Position numbers and translations under genes: made by a program
In this document: positions 26,603 through 35,892 of the stretch, in pieces
How the letters are laid out: each line of letters opens with the position of its first letter
Numbering within the stretch: the stretch's first letter is position 1
Notes under the pieces: model-generated
The model's database searches: none
Told to the model about the DNA's origin: nothing
Seen by the model: only the letters and a program-made list of their open reading frames with translations
Assembly: GCF_900100165.1 (NCBI RefSeq)
Contig: NZ_FNEO01000001.1
Span: 992,001 to 1,056,000, forward strand
Reading direction: 5' to 3'
Origin: Flavobacterium glycines
GTDB taxonomy: Bacteria; Bacteroidota; Bacteroidia; Flavobacteriales; Flavobacteriaceae
DNA: 64,000 nt

Positions 26603-27964
26603 TTAATCAATCCATTTGTAATAGCGAGCACCAATTAATGTCGGGATTTCTTTTTCAATTCTGTCTAAAACCCATTCCTGTTTTGGGGTTTGAACGCTTT
26701 GTTTTTGTTCTTTTTTGTGTAGTTTCTCGTAAGTGTCAAAATTAATTTCGAAGCTTTTTTCTAAGGTTTCGAAAAGCTTTGTATTTGCAATTGCTGATTT
26801 CCACTCCGGCTGAATTGTTCCTTCAAAAACTTTCGATTTAGAACCGCTTCCGTAAGCCAGAAATCCAAAAGTGTTTCCTGAGATTTCTTTTTTCGAATCA
26901 TAAAAATGGGCTAAAGTAGAAAGGAATCCCATGAAAATGGATCCGGTGTATAGGTTTCCAATCAAAGAAGAAGCTAATTCAGCAGGCATTAATTTTTCTT
27001 CAACAAAATTTTTGTATTCCGCAGTTTTGCTGGTTTCTTTAAGTTTGTTTTGATATTCAGCAGGAGTTTCTTCGCCTGAAATAATTGAATTTTCAGCGTC
27101 CAAAGCATAAATTTCAGACAACATTCTACGTCCCTGAAACGAATAAGGCAGGTGCATGATGATACTGCTCCATGAATTGTAAAGTGTAGCCGAAGTTTCT
27201 TTTAGTTTTTTAAACGAGAAATAAGCATTTCGGGTTCTGTCCATATAGCATTGGTTCGAATATTGTCCGTCAAAAACAGGTTGGTCTTTGTGGATCTCGA
27301 TTTCGGCTTCTAAATTGTCAAACCAAGGTTCGTTGTTAGTATTTCCGGTAATTGTTTCTTTTGAAACAGTTCTGTATGGTTTGAAAAAGTCAAAAACACC
27401 TTTGGTATTAGTAGCCCAGTGATTTTCGAAAGCAATAATTCTTGGGTTTGCTGTAATTAGGATTGCTACAGCTCCGGCACCCTGAGTGTATTCTCCGGTT
27501 GAGTTCAAATCGTATTTGGCAAAATCTGTAGTTACTACAATGGCTTTTTTTGTTGGATTTAATTTGATAAAGTCAAGGCAGTTTTGCATAGCATCCACAC
27601 CGCCGATACAGGCAAAAGTAAAATCAACCACATCGCATTCGCCAAGAGTATTTTCTCCAAATTTTTGCTCCATCAAATCCACTAAATAAGATCCGATAGG
27701 TTTAGCGCTGTCAATGGCGCTTTCGGTTCCTACATAGATACGGGCAATTTCGTTTAGGTCAATTTGGTTGTCCTGAATCAGTTTGGTCAACGCATTTGCA
27801 GCAAAAACTACGCTGTCCTGATGCGTGTCAGGCAAAGTCATTTTGATTAATCCTAATCCTTTTTCCAGTTTTTCGGGTTCTATATTTCTGGCTTGAGCCA
27901 ATGTTTTTATGGGTAAATGTAGTTTGGCTACGTCAAATGAGAGTGCGTCAATTCCTGTTTTCAT
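26603..27964 (-). CDS. mvaS: Hydroxymethylglutaryl-CoA synthase
   Basis: Condenses acetyl-CoA and acetoacetyl-CoA to HMG-CoA, the entry into the mevalonate isoprenoid route used by Flavobacteriia. The start at 27964 gives MKTGIDALSFDVAKLHLPI (453 residues). An ATG two codons earlier (27970) is nearly as good. A further in-frame start at 28030 lies upstream of a -7 box and is rejected. The general-base Glu81 (VGTESAIDSAKP), nucleophile Cys119 (DFTFACIGGVDAMQ) and the His region IIMHLPYSFQGRRM are present. It is transcribed alone. Confidence 0.93.
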   Translation of the reverse strand: MKTGIDALSFDVAKLHLPIKTLAQARNIEPEKLEKGLGLIKMTLPDTHQDSVVFAANALTKLIQDNQIDLNEIARIYVGTESAIDSAKPIGSYLVDLMEQKFGENTLGECDVVDFTFACIGGVDAMQNCLDFIKLNPTKKAIVVTTDFAKYDLNSTGEYTQGAGAVAILITANPRIIAFENHWATNTKGVFDFFKPYRTVSKETITGNTNNEPWFDNLEAEIEIHKDQPVFDGQYSNQCYMDRTRNAYFSFKKLKETSATLYNSWSSIIMHLPYSFQGRRMLSEIYALDAENSIISGEETPAEYQNKLKETSKTAEYKNFVEEKLMPAELASSLIGNLYTGSIFMGFLSTLAHFYDSKKEISGNTFGFLAYGSGSKSKVFEGTIQPEWKSAIANTKLFETLEKSFEINFDTYEKLHKKEQKQSVQTPKQEWVLDRIEKEIPTLIGARYYKWID

Positions 27965-27983
27965 TATCATTTTTTTGAATTTA

Positions 27984-27991
27984 CAAAGATA
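27984..27991 (-). promoter_or_regulatory. Candidate -7 element TATCTTTG for mvaS
   Basis: An exact TAnnTTTG match on the minus strand, 13-19 bases before the ATGs at 27970 and 27964. It supports those starts over the longer reading frame. No -33 TTG was seen. Confidence 0.5.
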
Positions 27992-28272
27992 AAATGACGC
28001 TTTGGAAATGCTGTTTTTTTTAGTACACAAAATAGCTTGATTTTGTGTTTTTTGTTGATTTAAAGATATTTGAAAGGAAAAATTATTAAATGTATATTTT
28101 TTATGCTTTTGAATGCTAATAATTAATTTGTTTTCTGGGCTGATTTGCTGTTTTTTAGTAAACTAAAATTACTTAAATAATTGTAAATCAATTGTTTATG
28201 TTGTATTTTATTGTTGAAAAACCTTATTTTTACTCAAAAACTTTATAACGTTTCTAAATAAGAACGAAAAGG
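27992..28272. other. Gap between divergent mvaS and sdhC
   Basis: Very AT-rich intergenic DNA. I see no coding frame, terminator or repeat here; the only supported signals are the two promoters at its edges. Confidence 0.5.
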
Positions 28273-28303
28273 TTGTAGTTCGTTCCTAATTACTCTATTT
28301 TTG
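28273..28303 (+). promoter_or_regulatory. Promoter of sdhCAB
   Basis: TTG (28273-28275), 20 bases, TATTTTTG (28296-28303): a full Bacteroidota-type promoter 30 bases before the sdhC ATG. Confidence 0.75.
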
Positions 28304-28333
28304 TGTACTTTTTAAATTATATTCTAAAATATT

Positions 28334-28999
28334 ATGGCAAAATCTGGATTATTGAAATCGTCAATAGCAAAAAAAGTAGCTATGGCACTTTCAGGACTTT
28401 TTTTGATGTTGTTTCTAGCGCAGCATTTTTTTATTAATATGATGTCAGTATTAAGTGCTGATGTTTTTAATTCTATTTCTCATTTCATGGGAACTAATCC
28501 TCTGGTTCAGTTTGTTATTCAGCCAATCCTTATTATAGGTGTTGTTTTTCACTTCATCATGGGATTTGTATTGGATATTCAAAACAGAAAAGCAAGACCA
28601 ATAGGATATGCGAGCTACAATGGAGCTGCAAATGCAAGTTGGGCTTCACGTAACATGATCATTTCAGGTTCTGTTATTTTAGCGTTCTTAGCATTACACT
28701 TTTATGATTTCTGGTTTCCGGAAATGGTTTATAAGTATGTAGAATTCAACCCGGCAGATGAAACAAGATATTTCCCGGAATTAGTGGAAAAATTTGAAAA
28801 TCCAGTTCGTACAGGATTGTATTCTTTATCTTTTATATTGTTATCATTACACTTGCGTCACGGATTCAGTTCTTCTTTCCAATCAGTAGGAGCAAATAAT
28901 AAATACACTAAAGGAATGAAAAATTTCGGATTATGGTTCTCTGTAATCGTTCCTCTAGGATTCGTGTTTATTGCATTATTTCATCATTTCAATCATTAA
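28334..28999 (+). CDS. sdhC: Succinate dehydrogenase/fumarate reductase cytochrome b subunit
   Basis: Membrane anchor of complex II, carrying quinone and haem sites and electrons between SdhB and menaquinone. The 221 residues have five predicted membrane helices (near 12-35, 58-80, 108-127, 157-173 and 197-218), as in type B single-anchor enzymes of Bacteroidota. Histidines in helices (LAQHFF, VFHFIMGF, LALHFYDFW, LSLHLRHGF) are candidate haem ligands. It is the first gene of the sdh operon, 12 bases before sdhA. Confidence 0.95.
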   Translation: MAKSGLLKSSIAKKVAMALSGLFLMLFLAQHFFINMMSVLSADVFNSISHFMGTNPLVQFVIQPILIIGVVFHFIMGFVLDIQNRKARPIGYASYNGAANASWASRNMIISGSVILAFLALHFYDFWFPEMVYKYVEFNPADETRYFPELVEKFENPVRTGLYSLSFILLSLHLRHGFSSSFQSVGANNKYTKGMKNFGLWFSVIVPLGFVFIALFHHFNH

Positions 29000-29011
29000 T
29001 ATTCAATTATA

Positions 29012-31012
29012 ATGGCATTAGATTCAAAAATTCCAAATGGTCCAATTGCGGACAAATGGACAAATTATAAAGATCATATTAATTTAGTAAACCCTGCTAA
29101 CAAACGTAATTTAGATATTATTGTTGTTGGAACAGGATTAGCTGGAGGTTCTGCAGCTGCTACTTTAGCAGAATTAGGATATAACGTAAAAGCATTTTGT
29201 TTTCAGGATTCACCACGTCGTGCGCACTCTATTGCAGCACAAGGGGGAATCAACGCAGCAAAAAATTATAAAGGAGACGGTGATTCAGTTTACAGATTGT
29301 TTTATGATACTGTAAAAGGAGGAGATTACCGTGCTCGTGAGGCAAACGTACACCGTTTAGCTGAAGTTTCTGCTAATATTATTGACCAGTGTGTGGCTCA
29401 AGGGGTGCCATTGGCTCGTGAATATGGCGGATTATTGGATAACCGTTCTTTTGGAGGAACTTTGGTTTCCCGTACATTTTATGCACAAGGTCAAACAGGA
29501 CAACAATTATTGTTAGGAGCTTATTCTGCAATGAACCGTCAAATTGGTCGTGGAAAAATCAAAATGTACAATCGTCATGAAATGCTTGAATTAGTAATTA
29601 TTGATGGTAAAGCAAGAGGTATTATCGCTCGTAACTTAATTACCGGAGAAATCGAAAGACATTCAGCTCACGCAGTTGTTATTGGTTCAGGAGGTTACGG
29701 AAACGTTTTCTTCTTGTCTACTAATGCAATGGGTTCTAATGCTACTGCAGCATGGAAAATCCACAAAAAAGGAGCTTTCTTCGCAAACCCTTGTTATACT
29801 CAAATTCACCCAACTTGTATCCCGGTTTCAGGAGATCACCAGTCAAAATTAACGTTGATGTCTGAGTCTCTTCGTAATGACGGACGTATCTGGGTTCCTG
29901 CAAAATTAGAAGATGCGCAGGCTATCCGTGAAGGAAAGAAAAAAGCAACTGATTTAGCTGAAGCTGACAGAGATTATTTCTTAGAAAGAAGATACCCTGC
30001 GTTTGGTAACTTAGTACCTCGTGACGTAGCTTCTCGTGCTGCTAAAGAAAGATGTGATGCTGGTTTTGGTGTTAACAAAACCGGAGAAGCGGTTTATTTG
30101 GATTTTGCTGCGGCAATCCAACGTTATGGTACTGAAGCTGCTTATGTAAAAGGTTTAGATGCTAATGACAAAGCTTTAGTAACTAAATTAGGTACTGAAA
30201 TTGTAAAAAGTAAATACGGGAACTTGTTCCAAATGTATTATAAAATTGTAGACGAGGATCCATATACAACTCCTATGATGATTTACCCTGCGGTTCACTA
30301 TACAATGGGTGGAACATGGGTTGATTACAACTTGATGACTACAATTCCTGGATGTTTTTCAATTGGAGAATCTAATTTCTCTGATCACGGAGCTAACCGT
30401 TTGGGAGCTTCTGCTTTGATGCAAGGTTTGGCTGATGGATACTTCGTATTGCCTTACACAATTGGAGATTATTTAGCTCCGGATATCAAAATGGGACCTA
30501 TCTCTACAGACAGACCTGAGTTTGAAGAGGCTGAAAAATCAGTAAAAGATTTGATTGCTAACTTTATGAATAATAAAGGAACGCATTCAGTTGACTATTT
30601 CCACAAAAAATTAGGTAAAATTATGTGGAATAAAGTAGGTATGGCTCGTAATGAAAAAGGCTTAACGGAAGCAATGGAAGAAATTGCTGCTTTACGTGAA
30701 GAGTTTTATAAAGATGTAAAAGTACCTGGAACAGATAAAGAATTCAATCAGGAATTAGAAAAAGCAATTCGTGTTGCTGATTTCTTAGAATTAGGAGAAT
30801 TGTTTGCTAAAGATGCTTTACACCGTAAGGAATCTTGTGGAGGTCACTTCCGTGAGGAATACCAAACTGAAGAAGGGGAAGCACTTCGTGATGATGATAA
30901 CTTTGCTTATGTTGCTGCTTGGGAATACAAAGGAAAACCAAGTGATGCAGTATTACACAAAGAGCCATTGAATTACGAAAACATAAAATTAGTTCAACGT
31001 AGTTATAAATAA
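29012..31012 (+). CDS. sdhA: Succinate dehydrogenase/fumarate reductase flavoprotein subunit
   Basis: Catalytic FAD subunit oxidising succinate (or reducing fumarate) at the cytoplasmic face of the membrane. The 666 residues carry the dinucleotide motif [37 protein letters not shown] with the FAD-linking His environment, [17 protein letters not shown], and the active-site HPTCIP and RLGASALM segments. The C-terminal domain has [24 protein letters not shown]. Codon usage looks optimised for expression. Normal co-linearity with sdhB is broken by an inserted small gene. Confidence 0.97.
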   Translation: MALDSKIPNGPIADKWTNYKDHINLVNPANKRNLDIIVVGTGLAGGSAAATLAELGYNVKAFCFQDSPRRAHSIAAQGGINAAKNYKGDGDSVYRLFYDTVKGGDYRAREANVHRLAEVSANIIDQCVAQGVPLAREYGGLLDNRSFGGTLVSRTFYAQGQTGQQLLLGAYSAMNRQIGRGKIKMYNRHEMLELVIIDGKARGIIARNLITGEIERHSAHAVVIGSGGYGNVFFLSTNAMGSNATAAWKIHKKGAFFANPCYTQIHPTCIPVSGDHQSKLTLMSESLRNDGRIWVPAKLEDAQAIREGKKKATDLAEADRDYFLERRYPAFGNLVPRDVASRAAKERCDAGFGVNKTGEAVYLDFAAAIQRYGTEAAYVKGLDANDKALVTKLGTEIVKSKYGNLFQMYYKIVDEDPYTTPMMIYPAVHYTMGGTWVDYNLMTTIPGCFSIGESNFSDHGANRLGASALMQGLADGYFVLPYTIGDYLAPDIKMGPISTDRPEFEEAEKSVKDLIANFMNNKGTHSVDYFHKKLGKIMWNKVGMARNEKGLTEAMEEIAALREEFYKDVKVPGTDKEFNQELEKAIRVADFLELGELFAKDALHRKESCGGHFREEYQTEEGEALRDDDNFAYVAAWEYKGKPSDAVLHKEPLNYENIKLVQRSYK

Positions 31013-31017
31013 AAGTA

Positions 31018-31027
31018 TAAGAGTTAA
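31018..31027 (+). repeat. Left inverted repeat flanking the four-helix-bundle gene
   Basis: TAAGAGTTAA, five bases after the sdhA stop, is the exact reverse complement of TTAACTCTTA at 31422-31431. The wider flanks are both rich in words like GGGTTATGAG and CTTATAACCC. Confidence 0.7.
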
Positions 31028-31032
31028 GGGTT

Positions 31033-31407
31033 ATGAGTTTAAAGTCGTTCGAAGATTTAGAATGCTGGAAAGCAGCACGAGAATTAAGAATCTTTGTTTC
31101 TCAAAATATTCTTCCGAAATTTCCAATTGACGAAAAATATGCCTTAACTAGTCAGCTCAAACGATCTTCTAGATCTGTTAGTGATAATATTGCCGAAGGA
31201 TTTGGAAGATATCATTATCAAGAAAATATTCAATTTTGCAGAATTGCCAGAGGTTCGTTAACCGAAGCTTTAAATCAAGCGATTACTGCATTAGATGAGA
31301 ATTATATTGAAGAAGATTTGTTGCAAAATTTTAGAGAAAGGTTCGAGAGAACCAAAGCAATATTAAATGGATATATAAATTATTTAGCTAAGACAAAAAT
31401 GGAGTAG
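31033..31407 (+). CDS. Four-helix-bundle protein (S23 / 23S rRNA intervening-sequence type)
   Basis: A 124-residue all-helical protein of the family first noticed in 23S rRNA intervening sequences and now found scattered as isolated cassettes. It starts with the typical SFEDLECWKAARELRIFV. The KYALTSQLKRSSRSVSDNIAEGFGR core and CRIARGSLTEALNQAITA are the family signature. Biochemical function is unknown; a ribonucleoprotein or nucleic-acid role is usually guessed. It sits between sdhA and sdhB in the same direction, inside short inverted repeats, so it reads as an insertion into an otherwise conserved operon. Transcription can still continue, as no terminator follows. Confidence 0.9.
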   Translation: MSLKSFEDLECWKAARELRIFVSQNILPKFPIDEKYALTSQLKRSSRSVSDNIAEGFGRYHYQENIQFCRIARGSLTEALNQAITALDENYIEEDLLQNFRERFERTKAILNGYINYLAKTKME

Positions 31408-31421
31408 TAACCCTATAACGT

Positions 31422-31431
31422 TTAACTCTTA
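31422..31431 (-). repeat. Right inverted repeat flanking the four-helix-bundle gene
   Basis: TTAACTCTTA, exact inverse of 31018-31027, 15 bases after the cassette stop codon and 22 before sdhB. It lies within the sequence AACGTTTAACTCTTAACTTA. Confidence 0.7.
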
Positions 31432-31452
31432 ACTTATAACCCATAACAAATT

Positions 31453-32199
31453 ATGAAACTTACATTAAAAATATGGCGTCAAAAAAACGCCCAGGATAAA
31501 GGGAAAATGGTCGATTATAAAATCGACGGAATTGAACCTGATATGTCATTCCTTGAAATGCTTGACGTATTCAACGAACAACAAATCAATGCTGGTGAAG
31601 AGCCGGTAGCTTTTGACCACGACTGTCGTGAAGGAATCTGTGGAATGTGTTCTTTATTCATCAATGGAGAAGCGCACGGACCAGACAGAGGAGTAACTAC
31701 TTGTCAATTGCACATGCGTATGTTTAAAGATGGTGATACTATTACTATCGAGCCATTCCGTGCAGCTGCTTTCCCGGTTGTGAAAGATTTAGTTGTTGAC
31801 AGAAGTTCTTTTGACAGAATCCAACACGCAGGAGGATTTATCTCGGTAAATACTTCAGGAAACACTATCGATGCGAATACAATCCCGGTAAACAAAAAAG
31901 ATGCTGATGCTGCTTTTGATGCTGCAACTTGTATTGGTTGTGGAGCTTGTGTTGCAACTTGTAAAAACTCATCTGCAATGTTATTCGTTGCTGCCAAAGT
32001 TTCTCAATTTGCTTTATTGCCACAAGGTCAGGTTGAAGCTGTTGATCGTGTATTGAACATGGTAAGTCAAATGGATGATGAAGGTTTTGGTAACTGTACA
32101 AATACAGGAGCTTGTGAAATCGAATGTCCAAAAGGAATTTCTTTAGAAAACATTGCTCGTATGAACAGAGAGTATATGTCAGCAAGTTTGAAAGGATAA
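31453..32199 (+). CDS. sdhB: Succinate dehydrogenase/fumarate reductase iron-sulfur subunit
   Basis: Carries electrons between the flavin of SdhA and the membrane subunit. The 248 residues show the [2Fe-2S] ligands in [13 protein letters not shown] and later TTCQLHM. The [4Fe-4S] and [3Fe-4S] sets lie in [15 protein letters not shown] and [15 protein letters not shown]. It is the last gene of the sdh operon, separated from sdhA by the inserted four-helix-bundle cassette and followed by a terminator. Confidence 0.97.
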   Translation: MKLTLKIWRQKNAQDKGKMVDYKIDGIEPDMSFLEMLDVFNEQQINAGEEPVAFDHDCREGICGMCSLFINGEAHGPDRGVTTCQLHMRMFKDGDTITIEPFRAAAFPVVKDLVVDRSSFDRIQHAGGFISVNTSGNTIDANTIPVNKKDADAAFDAATCIGCGACVATCKNSSAMLFVAAKVSQFALLPQGQVEAVDRVLNMVSQMDDEGFGNCTNTGACEIECPKGISLENIARMNREYMSASLKG

Positions 32200-32223
32200 T
32201 ATTTTTTCAATATATTTTAAAAG

Positions 32224-32252
32224 CGCATTCATTGATTTGGATGCGTTTTTTT
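32224..32252 (+). terminator. Terminator of the sdh operon
   Basis: CGCATTC (32224-32230) pairs with GGATGCG (32239-32245; one wobble) and is followed by seven T. Confidence 0.8.
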
Positions 32253-32265
32253 GTTGGAATTAACT

Positions 32266-32299
32266 TTGTGAATCTCTGAGGGAACTTTGCGTATCTTTG
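32266..32299 (+). promoter_or_regulatory. Promoter of the omega-amidase gene, within CTTTG-word repeat
   Basis: TTG (32266-32268), 23 bases, TATCTTTG (32292-32299). The sequence also carries the words CTTTGTG, CTTTGCG, CTTTGTG, resembling the repeat at 22677-22750 in reverse orientation. Confidence 0.55.
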
Positions 32300-32316
32300 T
32301 GTAATAACTTTTTCCT

Positions 32317-33081
32317 ATGAAAATAGCGCTTATTCAATCCGATTTAGTTTGGGAAAACCCAAAAGCAAACCGAATTCATTTCGAAGAAAAAATTAATGGG
32401 ATAAAAGAGTCTGTTGATTTGATTGTACTTCCTGAAATGTTTTCTACGGGTTTTACAATGAATCCTGATAAGGTAGCTGAAACGATGGAAGGCGAAACGT
32501 TGTTGTGGATGCAATCTTTGGCAAAAGCCAGAAATATGGCTATAACAGGAAGTTTGGTCGTTGAAGAATCGGGTAATTTTTATAACAGAATGCTGTTTGT
32601 ATTTCCTTCGGGAGAAATTCAATTTTATGACAAAAGGCATTTGTTTACACTGGCAGGAGAAGACAAGGTGTATACTGCGGGAAGTCAAAAGTTAATTGTA
32701 AACTATTTGGGCTGGAAAATTTGCCTGATGGTTTGTTATGATTTGCGTTTTCCGGTGTTTTCCAGAAATGTAGAAAACTATGATTTGCTTTTGTATGTAG
32801 CCAGTTGGCCGGAAAAAAGAGTAAATGCCTGGGACGCGCTGCTTAAAGCCCGTGCGATAGAAAATATGAGTTATACTATCGGTGTTAATAGAATAGGTAT
32901 TGATAATAACGCACATCATTATTCCGGACATTCTCAGTTACTGGATTGTCTGGGAGATTATATTGTGGTTCCAACAGAGGAAGAAAATGTTTTCATAGCT
33001 GAATTAGATAAACAAAAAATGATTGTTGCCAGACAAAAATTAGGCTTTTTGAATGATAGAGATCAATTCCAGCTACTTTGA
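32317..33081 (+). CDS. Nitrilase-superfamily omega-amidase (YafV type)
   Basis: Cytoplasmic C-N hydrolase, probably acting on alpha-ketoglutaramate or similar omega-amides for metabolite repair. The 254 residues contain the catalytic triad Glu40 (VLPEMFSTGF), Lys106 (YDKRHLF) and Cys140 (LMVCYDLRFP). The VASWPEKR and SGHSQLLDCLGD segments are typical of the YafV/Nit2-like branch. It ends one base before the convergent Ig-like lipoprotein gene. Confidence 0.93.
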   Translation: MKIALIQSDLVWENPKANRIHFEEKINGIKESVDLIVLPEMFSTGFTMNPDKVAETMEGETLLWMQSLAKARNMAITGSLVVEESGNFYNRMLFVFPSGEIQFYDKRHLFTLAGEDKVYTAGSQKLIVNYLGWKICLMVCYDLRFPVFSRNVENYDLLLYVASWPEKRVNAWDALLKARAIENMSYTIGVNRIGIDNNAHHYSGHSQLLDCLGDYIVVPTEEENVFIAELDKQKMIVARQKLGFLNDRDQFQLL

Positions 33082-33082
33082 T

Positions 33083-34741
33083 TTAATTTTTCTTCTTTTT
33101 GTTTTTATCGTCTTTTTTAGGAGGAGGTGTATAAGGAATACTTAAATCAAAAGTTTGCTCTACATCCCAATTGCTTCTCACATCAATTTCTCCGGAAAAA
33201 TAAACTACTTCTTCTGCGTATTTTTTCTCTAAGAAATTTCCGGGATCGTATTTCTTGTTTTTGTTGGTGTCATAGATGGCGCGAAGTGAAAACAGAGCAG
33301 GATCCAGAAGATTGAATTCTACAGCGGTGTTTTTTTCTACATATTCGCTGGCAACTATTTCTCCTGTTGATTTTAGCAATTCTACGATAAGAGGAAATGA
33401 TTTTGCATTTTCTAATTTTATCTTTAAATTTCCGTAATCAGTAAGTTCTTTAGTGCTGATTTGGTAGCTTAAAGTGTCGTTTGTCTGTTCGTAAAAATCA
33501 GTTAATGCACCTGGGAGAATGGTGAAACTGTATTTTTTAGCAGGTTCTTTTTTAAAGTCTAAATATAATTTTTGGTTAAATTCATCATAGCTTTTAGTGA
33601 ATTTTACAGCGGTAGAATCTCCGTCTATTAATTTGATTTTTGTTTCATCGAATTTTATCAGAGGTCTTGAAGATTCTAATGCAAAACGATCTTTAAAGCT
33701 TACAGGATTGGTAGCGCCAATAGTTAAACTGTCTTTTTTTTGATTTTTAATTTTGAGAGCAAATGTTTTGTTGTAGTTATTTTGTGTAACCTCAATTTTT
33801 AAAGAATCCGTTTTTATTGGTTTGTACCAAATTTGAAGTGAATCTTTTTTAGGTATTTTGGTTACAATACTCTCTAAGATTTCATTTTTGTTTTTTACAA
33901 TGATTTTAGGTTTTGAATTGGTTTCAGATACATTTCCTTCAAAGCCAAGGAATAATTTATTTCCGGATTCTTGAGTTGGTTTAAAAGCTTTAAAAGGGAC
34001 GTTTTCTTTGAATAATTCAATTTCGTATAAGGTGTCGTTAGGTATAGAAATAAGGTCTTTAATGAAGCCTATTTTTTCGGTTTTCGGATCAAATTTATTG
34101 TTGTTGTTCTGGTCTTTAAGGGCTATCAAACGGTATTTTCCAGCTTTAAGATTCTCTAAACGAAAAGTTTTTAAGCTGTCTAGAGTGTTGGTAATGTATC
34201 TTGGATTTTGTTTGTAAATAACAGAGTCATTGTATGATTCGTTTGCTTCGTACAACATCACTGAAATAAAGGACTCGGCTTCTTTTTCATAAGCATATTT
34301 TATTTTTCCGCTAAGAGCTAATGAATCAATATAGTCACCAGTAGAAAATACATATTTAAATTGATTTAAAGGATTTCCTTCGTTGTTGTCGGTTAGACTT
34401 TGTCCAAAATTAAAACTATAGGTTGTGTTGGGTTGTAAAGTGTCATTAATTTTAATAGTGATTTTTTGACTTGCAGTAGTAGGTAAAATGAGAGGCTCGT
34501 TTTTCATCGGAGGAGAAATCACTAATTGTTTTTTAAGTCCTTTTAGAATTACTATTTCGTCAAATTCCAATTTGATTTGTTTGGCATTGAAATGAGTGTT
34601 GAAATTTTTTGGAAAACTAGTTCTTAGGCTTGGCGGAATGGTGTCTTTTAATCCGCCGGTAATAGAACCTCTTTTGGCACAACTTACTATAGTGATTAGT
34701 AATATAATTATCGAAATATATTTAAGTTTGTTTTTCAACAT
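33083..34741 (-). CDS. Lipoprotein with N-terminal bacterial Ig-like domain
   Basis: Envelope lipoprotein of 552 residues, common in Flavobacteriia with no assigned biochemical role. The signal ends in lipobox IVSC (Cys21), followed by AKRGSITGGLKDTIPPSL. Residues about 35-135 form a Big_5/SbsA-type Ig-like domain (FPKNFNTHFNAKQIKLEFDEIV... NTTYSFNFG). The rest is a chain of beta-sandwich-like segments. The C-terminus is strongly basic (PPPKKDDKNKKKKN). DNNKNNKFDPKTE-like loops, such as DQNNNNKFDPKTEKIGF and TNKNKKYDPGN, suggest calcium-binding prealbumin-like folds. It is transcribed alone. Confidence 0.85.
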   Translation of the reverse strand: MLKNKLKYISIIILLITIVSCAKRGSITGGLKDTIPPSLRTSFPKNFNTHFNAKQIKLEFDEIVILKGLKKQLVISPPMKNEPLILPTTASQKITIKINDTLQPNTTYSFNFGQSLTDNNEGNPLNQFKYVFSTGDYIDSLALSGKIKYAYEKEAESFISVMLYEANESYNDSVIYKQNPRYITNTLDSLKTFRLENLKAGKYRLIALKDQNNNNKFDPKTEKIGFIKDLISIPNDTLYEIELFKENVPFKAFKPTQESGNKLFLGFEGNVSETNSKPKIIVKNKNEILESIVTKIPKKDSLQIWYKPIKTDSLKIEVTQNNYNKTFALKIKNQKKDSLTIGATNPVSFKDRFALESSRPLIKFDETKIKLIDGDSTAVKFTKSYDEFNQKLYLDFKKEPAKKYSFTILPGALTDFYEQTNDTLSYQISTKELTDYGNLKIKLENAKSFPLIVELLKSTGEIVASEYVEKNTAVEFNLLDPALFSLRAIYDTNKNKKYDPGNFLEKKYAEEVVYFSGEIDVRSNWDVEQTFDLSIPYTPPPKKDDKNKKKKN

Positions 34742-34877
34742 GAAATTTAAAATTTTAGAATCTACAAAATAACAATTATAATTACTGGAATTAAAACTTT
34801 TTATAGAATTATTAAGGGAGTATAAGTATCTTTAAAAATAGTTTAGTAGTTTGTACGATTTAAAATCCGGGGATTTT

Positions 34878-35279
34878 ATGAAAAAAATTGATCATATAGG
34901 GATTGCAGTAAAAGATATTGAGGCTTCGAATGCTTTGTTTGAAAAATTGTTGGGAGTTTCTCCTTATAAATTGGAAGAGGTAGAAAGTGAAAGTGTTTTA
35001 ACTTCTTTTTTTAAAGCGGATACGAATAAAATTGAACTTTTGGCAGCGACAAATCCGGAAAGTCCTGTTGCTAAATTTTTAGAGAAAAAAGGAGAAGGGA
35101 TTCATCATATTGCTTTTGAGGTTGAAAATATTCAGGATGAGATCCAAAGGTTGAAAACAGAAGGTTTTGTTGTTTTGAATGAAATTCCAAAAAAAGGAGC
35201 AGATAATAAGTTAGTTGTTTTTTTGCATCCTAAAAGTACCAATGGTGTTTTGGTGGAATTATGTCAGAGTATTAGTTAA
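34878..35279 (+). CDS. mce: Methylmalonyl-CoA epimerase
   Basis: Interconverts (S)- and (R)-methylmalonyl-CoA in propionate/succinate metabolism. The start at ATG 34878 gives MKKIDHIGIAVKDIEASNAL (133 residues, the normal length); an upstream TTG in frame is not needed. It is a vicinal-oxygen-chelate fold with metal ligands His6, His in GEGIHHIAFEV and Glu in VLVELCQ. Leading DNA to 34741 shows no clear promoter. Confidence 0.93.
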   Translation: MKKIDHIGIAVKDIEASNALFEKLLGVSPYKLEEVESESVLTSFFKADTNKIELLAATNPESPVAKFLEKKGEGIHHIAFEVENIQDEIQRLKTEGFVVLNEIPKKGADNKLVVFLHPKSTNGVLVELCQSIS

Positions 35280-35405
35280 AGTTTAGTGTTTTGAAAATCA
35301 ATGTTTTTTAATTTGTTTTTTTATTAGTTGGAATTTGTATAAAAAACTAAGTGAAAAATATTTGGAACAACCAAAAAATAATGGTAATATTGCAGCCTCT
35401 TAACT

Positions 35406-35479
35406 GGTCCTATAGCTCAGCTGGTTAGAGCACCTGACTCATAATCAGGTGGTCCCTGGTTCGAGCCCAGGTGGGACCA
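35406..35479 (+). tRNA. tRNA with CAT anticodon (Met elongator or Ile2)
   Basis: A full cloverleaf is visible. The acceptor GGTCCTA pairs with TGGGACC. The D arm is GCTC/GAGC, the anticodon stem CCTGA/TCAGG with loop CTCATAA, and the T arm CCTGG-TTCGAGC-CCAGG. CCA is not fully encoded (ACCAC follows the stem). The CAT anticodon is read as Met unless the C is changed to lysidine by TilS, when it is Ile; the sequence alone does not settle which. The acceptor stem rules out the initiator, since the 1-72 pair is G-C. Confidence 0.97.
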
Positions 35480-35494
35480 CTTTTTAAGCTTAAA

Positions 35495-35529
35495 AAGCCT
35501 TGTAAAATAATAATTTACAAGGCTTTTTT
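35495..35529 (+). terminator. Terminator of the tRNA transcript
   Basis: AAGCCTTGTAAA (35495-35506) pairs perfectly with TTTACAAGGCTT (35514-35525), ending in a T run. Confidence 0.9.
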
Positions 35530-35803
35530 CTTTTTTGGGTTGATGAAGGAGGTGTTTTTTGTTAATTAGATAAGGTTTTTGATAATTTAAGTGCTGAATT
35601 CAGTATTAAATTTTTGCAAAATAATGATTAAGTTTAATACGGTTATTGTTTTAATTATTTGGTTGTAATATTAAATGAATGAGGTGTTGTATTTGTTTTT
35701 GAAATTTGTAGGAATTTGTTGAAATGCAAAAATAACCGATAAAAACCCTTCAAAATTAACATTTTGTGTGTTTTTCTCCTGTGAGATATTTGTTGGATTG
35801 GTA
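35530..35803. other. Gap after the tRNA gene
   Basis: AT-rich DNA with no convincing coding frame, hairpin or repeat. The only signal is the -7-like box at its right edge. Confidence 0.45.
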
Positions 35804-35811
35804 TATCTTTG
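35804..35811 (+). promoter_or_regulatory. Candidate -7 element TATCTTTG
   Basis: An exact TAnnTTTG match 82 bases before the small signal-peptide protein gene. No TTG lies at the expected -33 position. Confidence 0.4.
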
Positions 35812-35892
35812 TTTGGGATGTTTAGGTTTTGTGTGGATGTCGGTTTAGGGTGGGTGCTATTTGATTAATGCTAAACATTTTTTTGCTTTTTT

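Noticed and set aside
27965..28030. Longer N-terminus for HMG-CoA synthase
   Set aside because: It would start upstream of the -7 box and adds residues not expected before MKTGIDALSF.
35406..35479. Initiator tRNA-fMet
   Set aside because: The first acceptor pair is a matched G-C; initiators lack pairing at 1-72.
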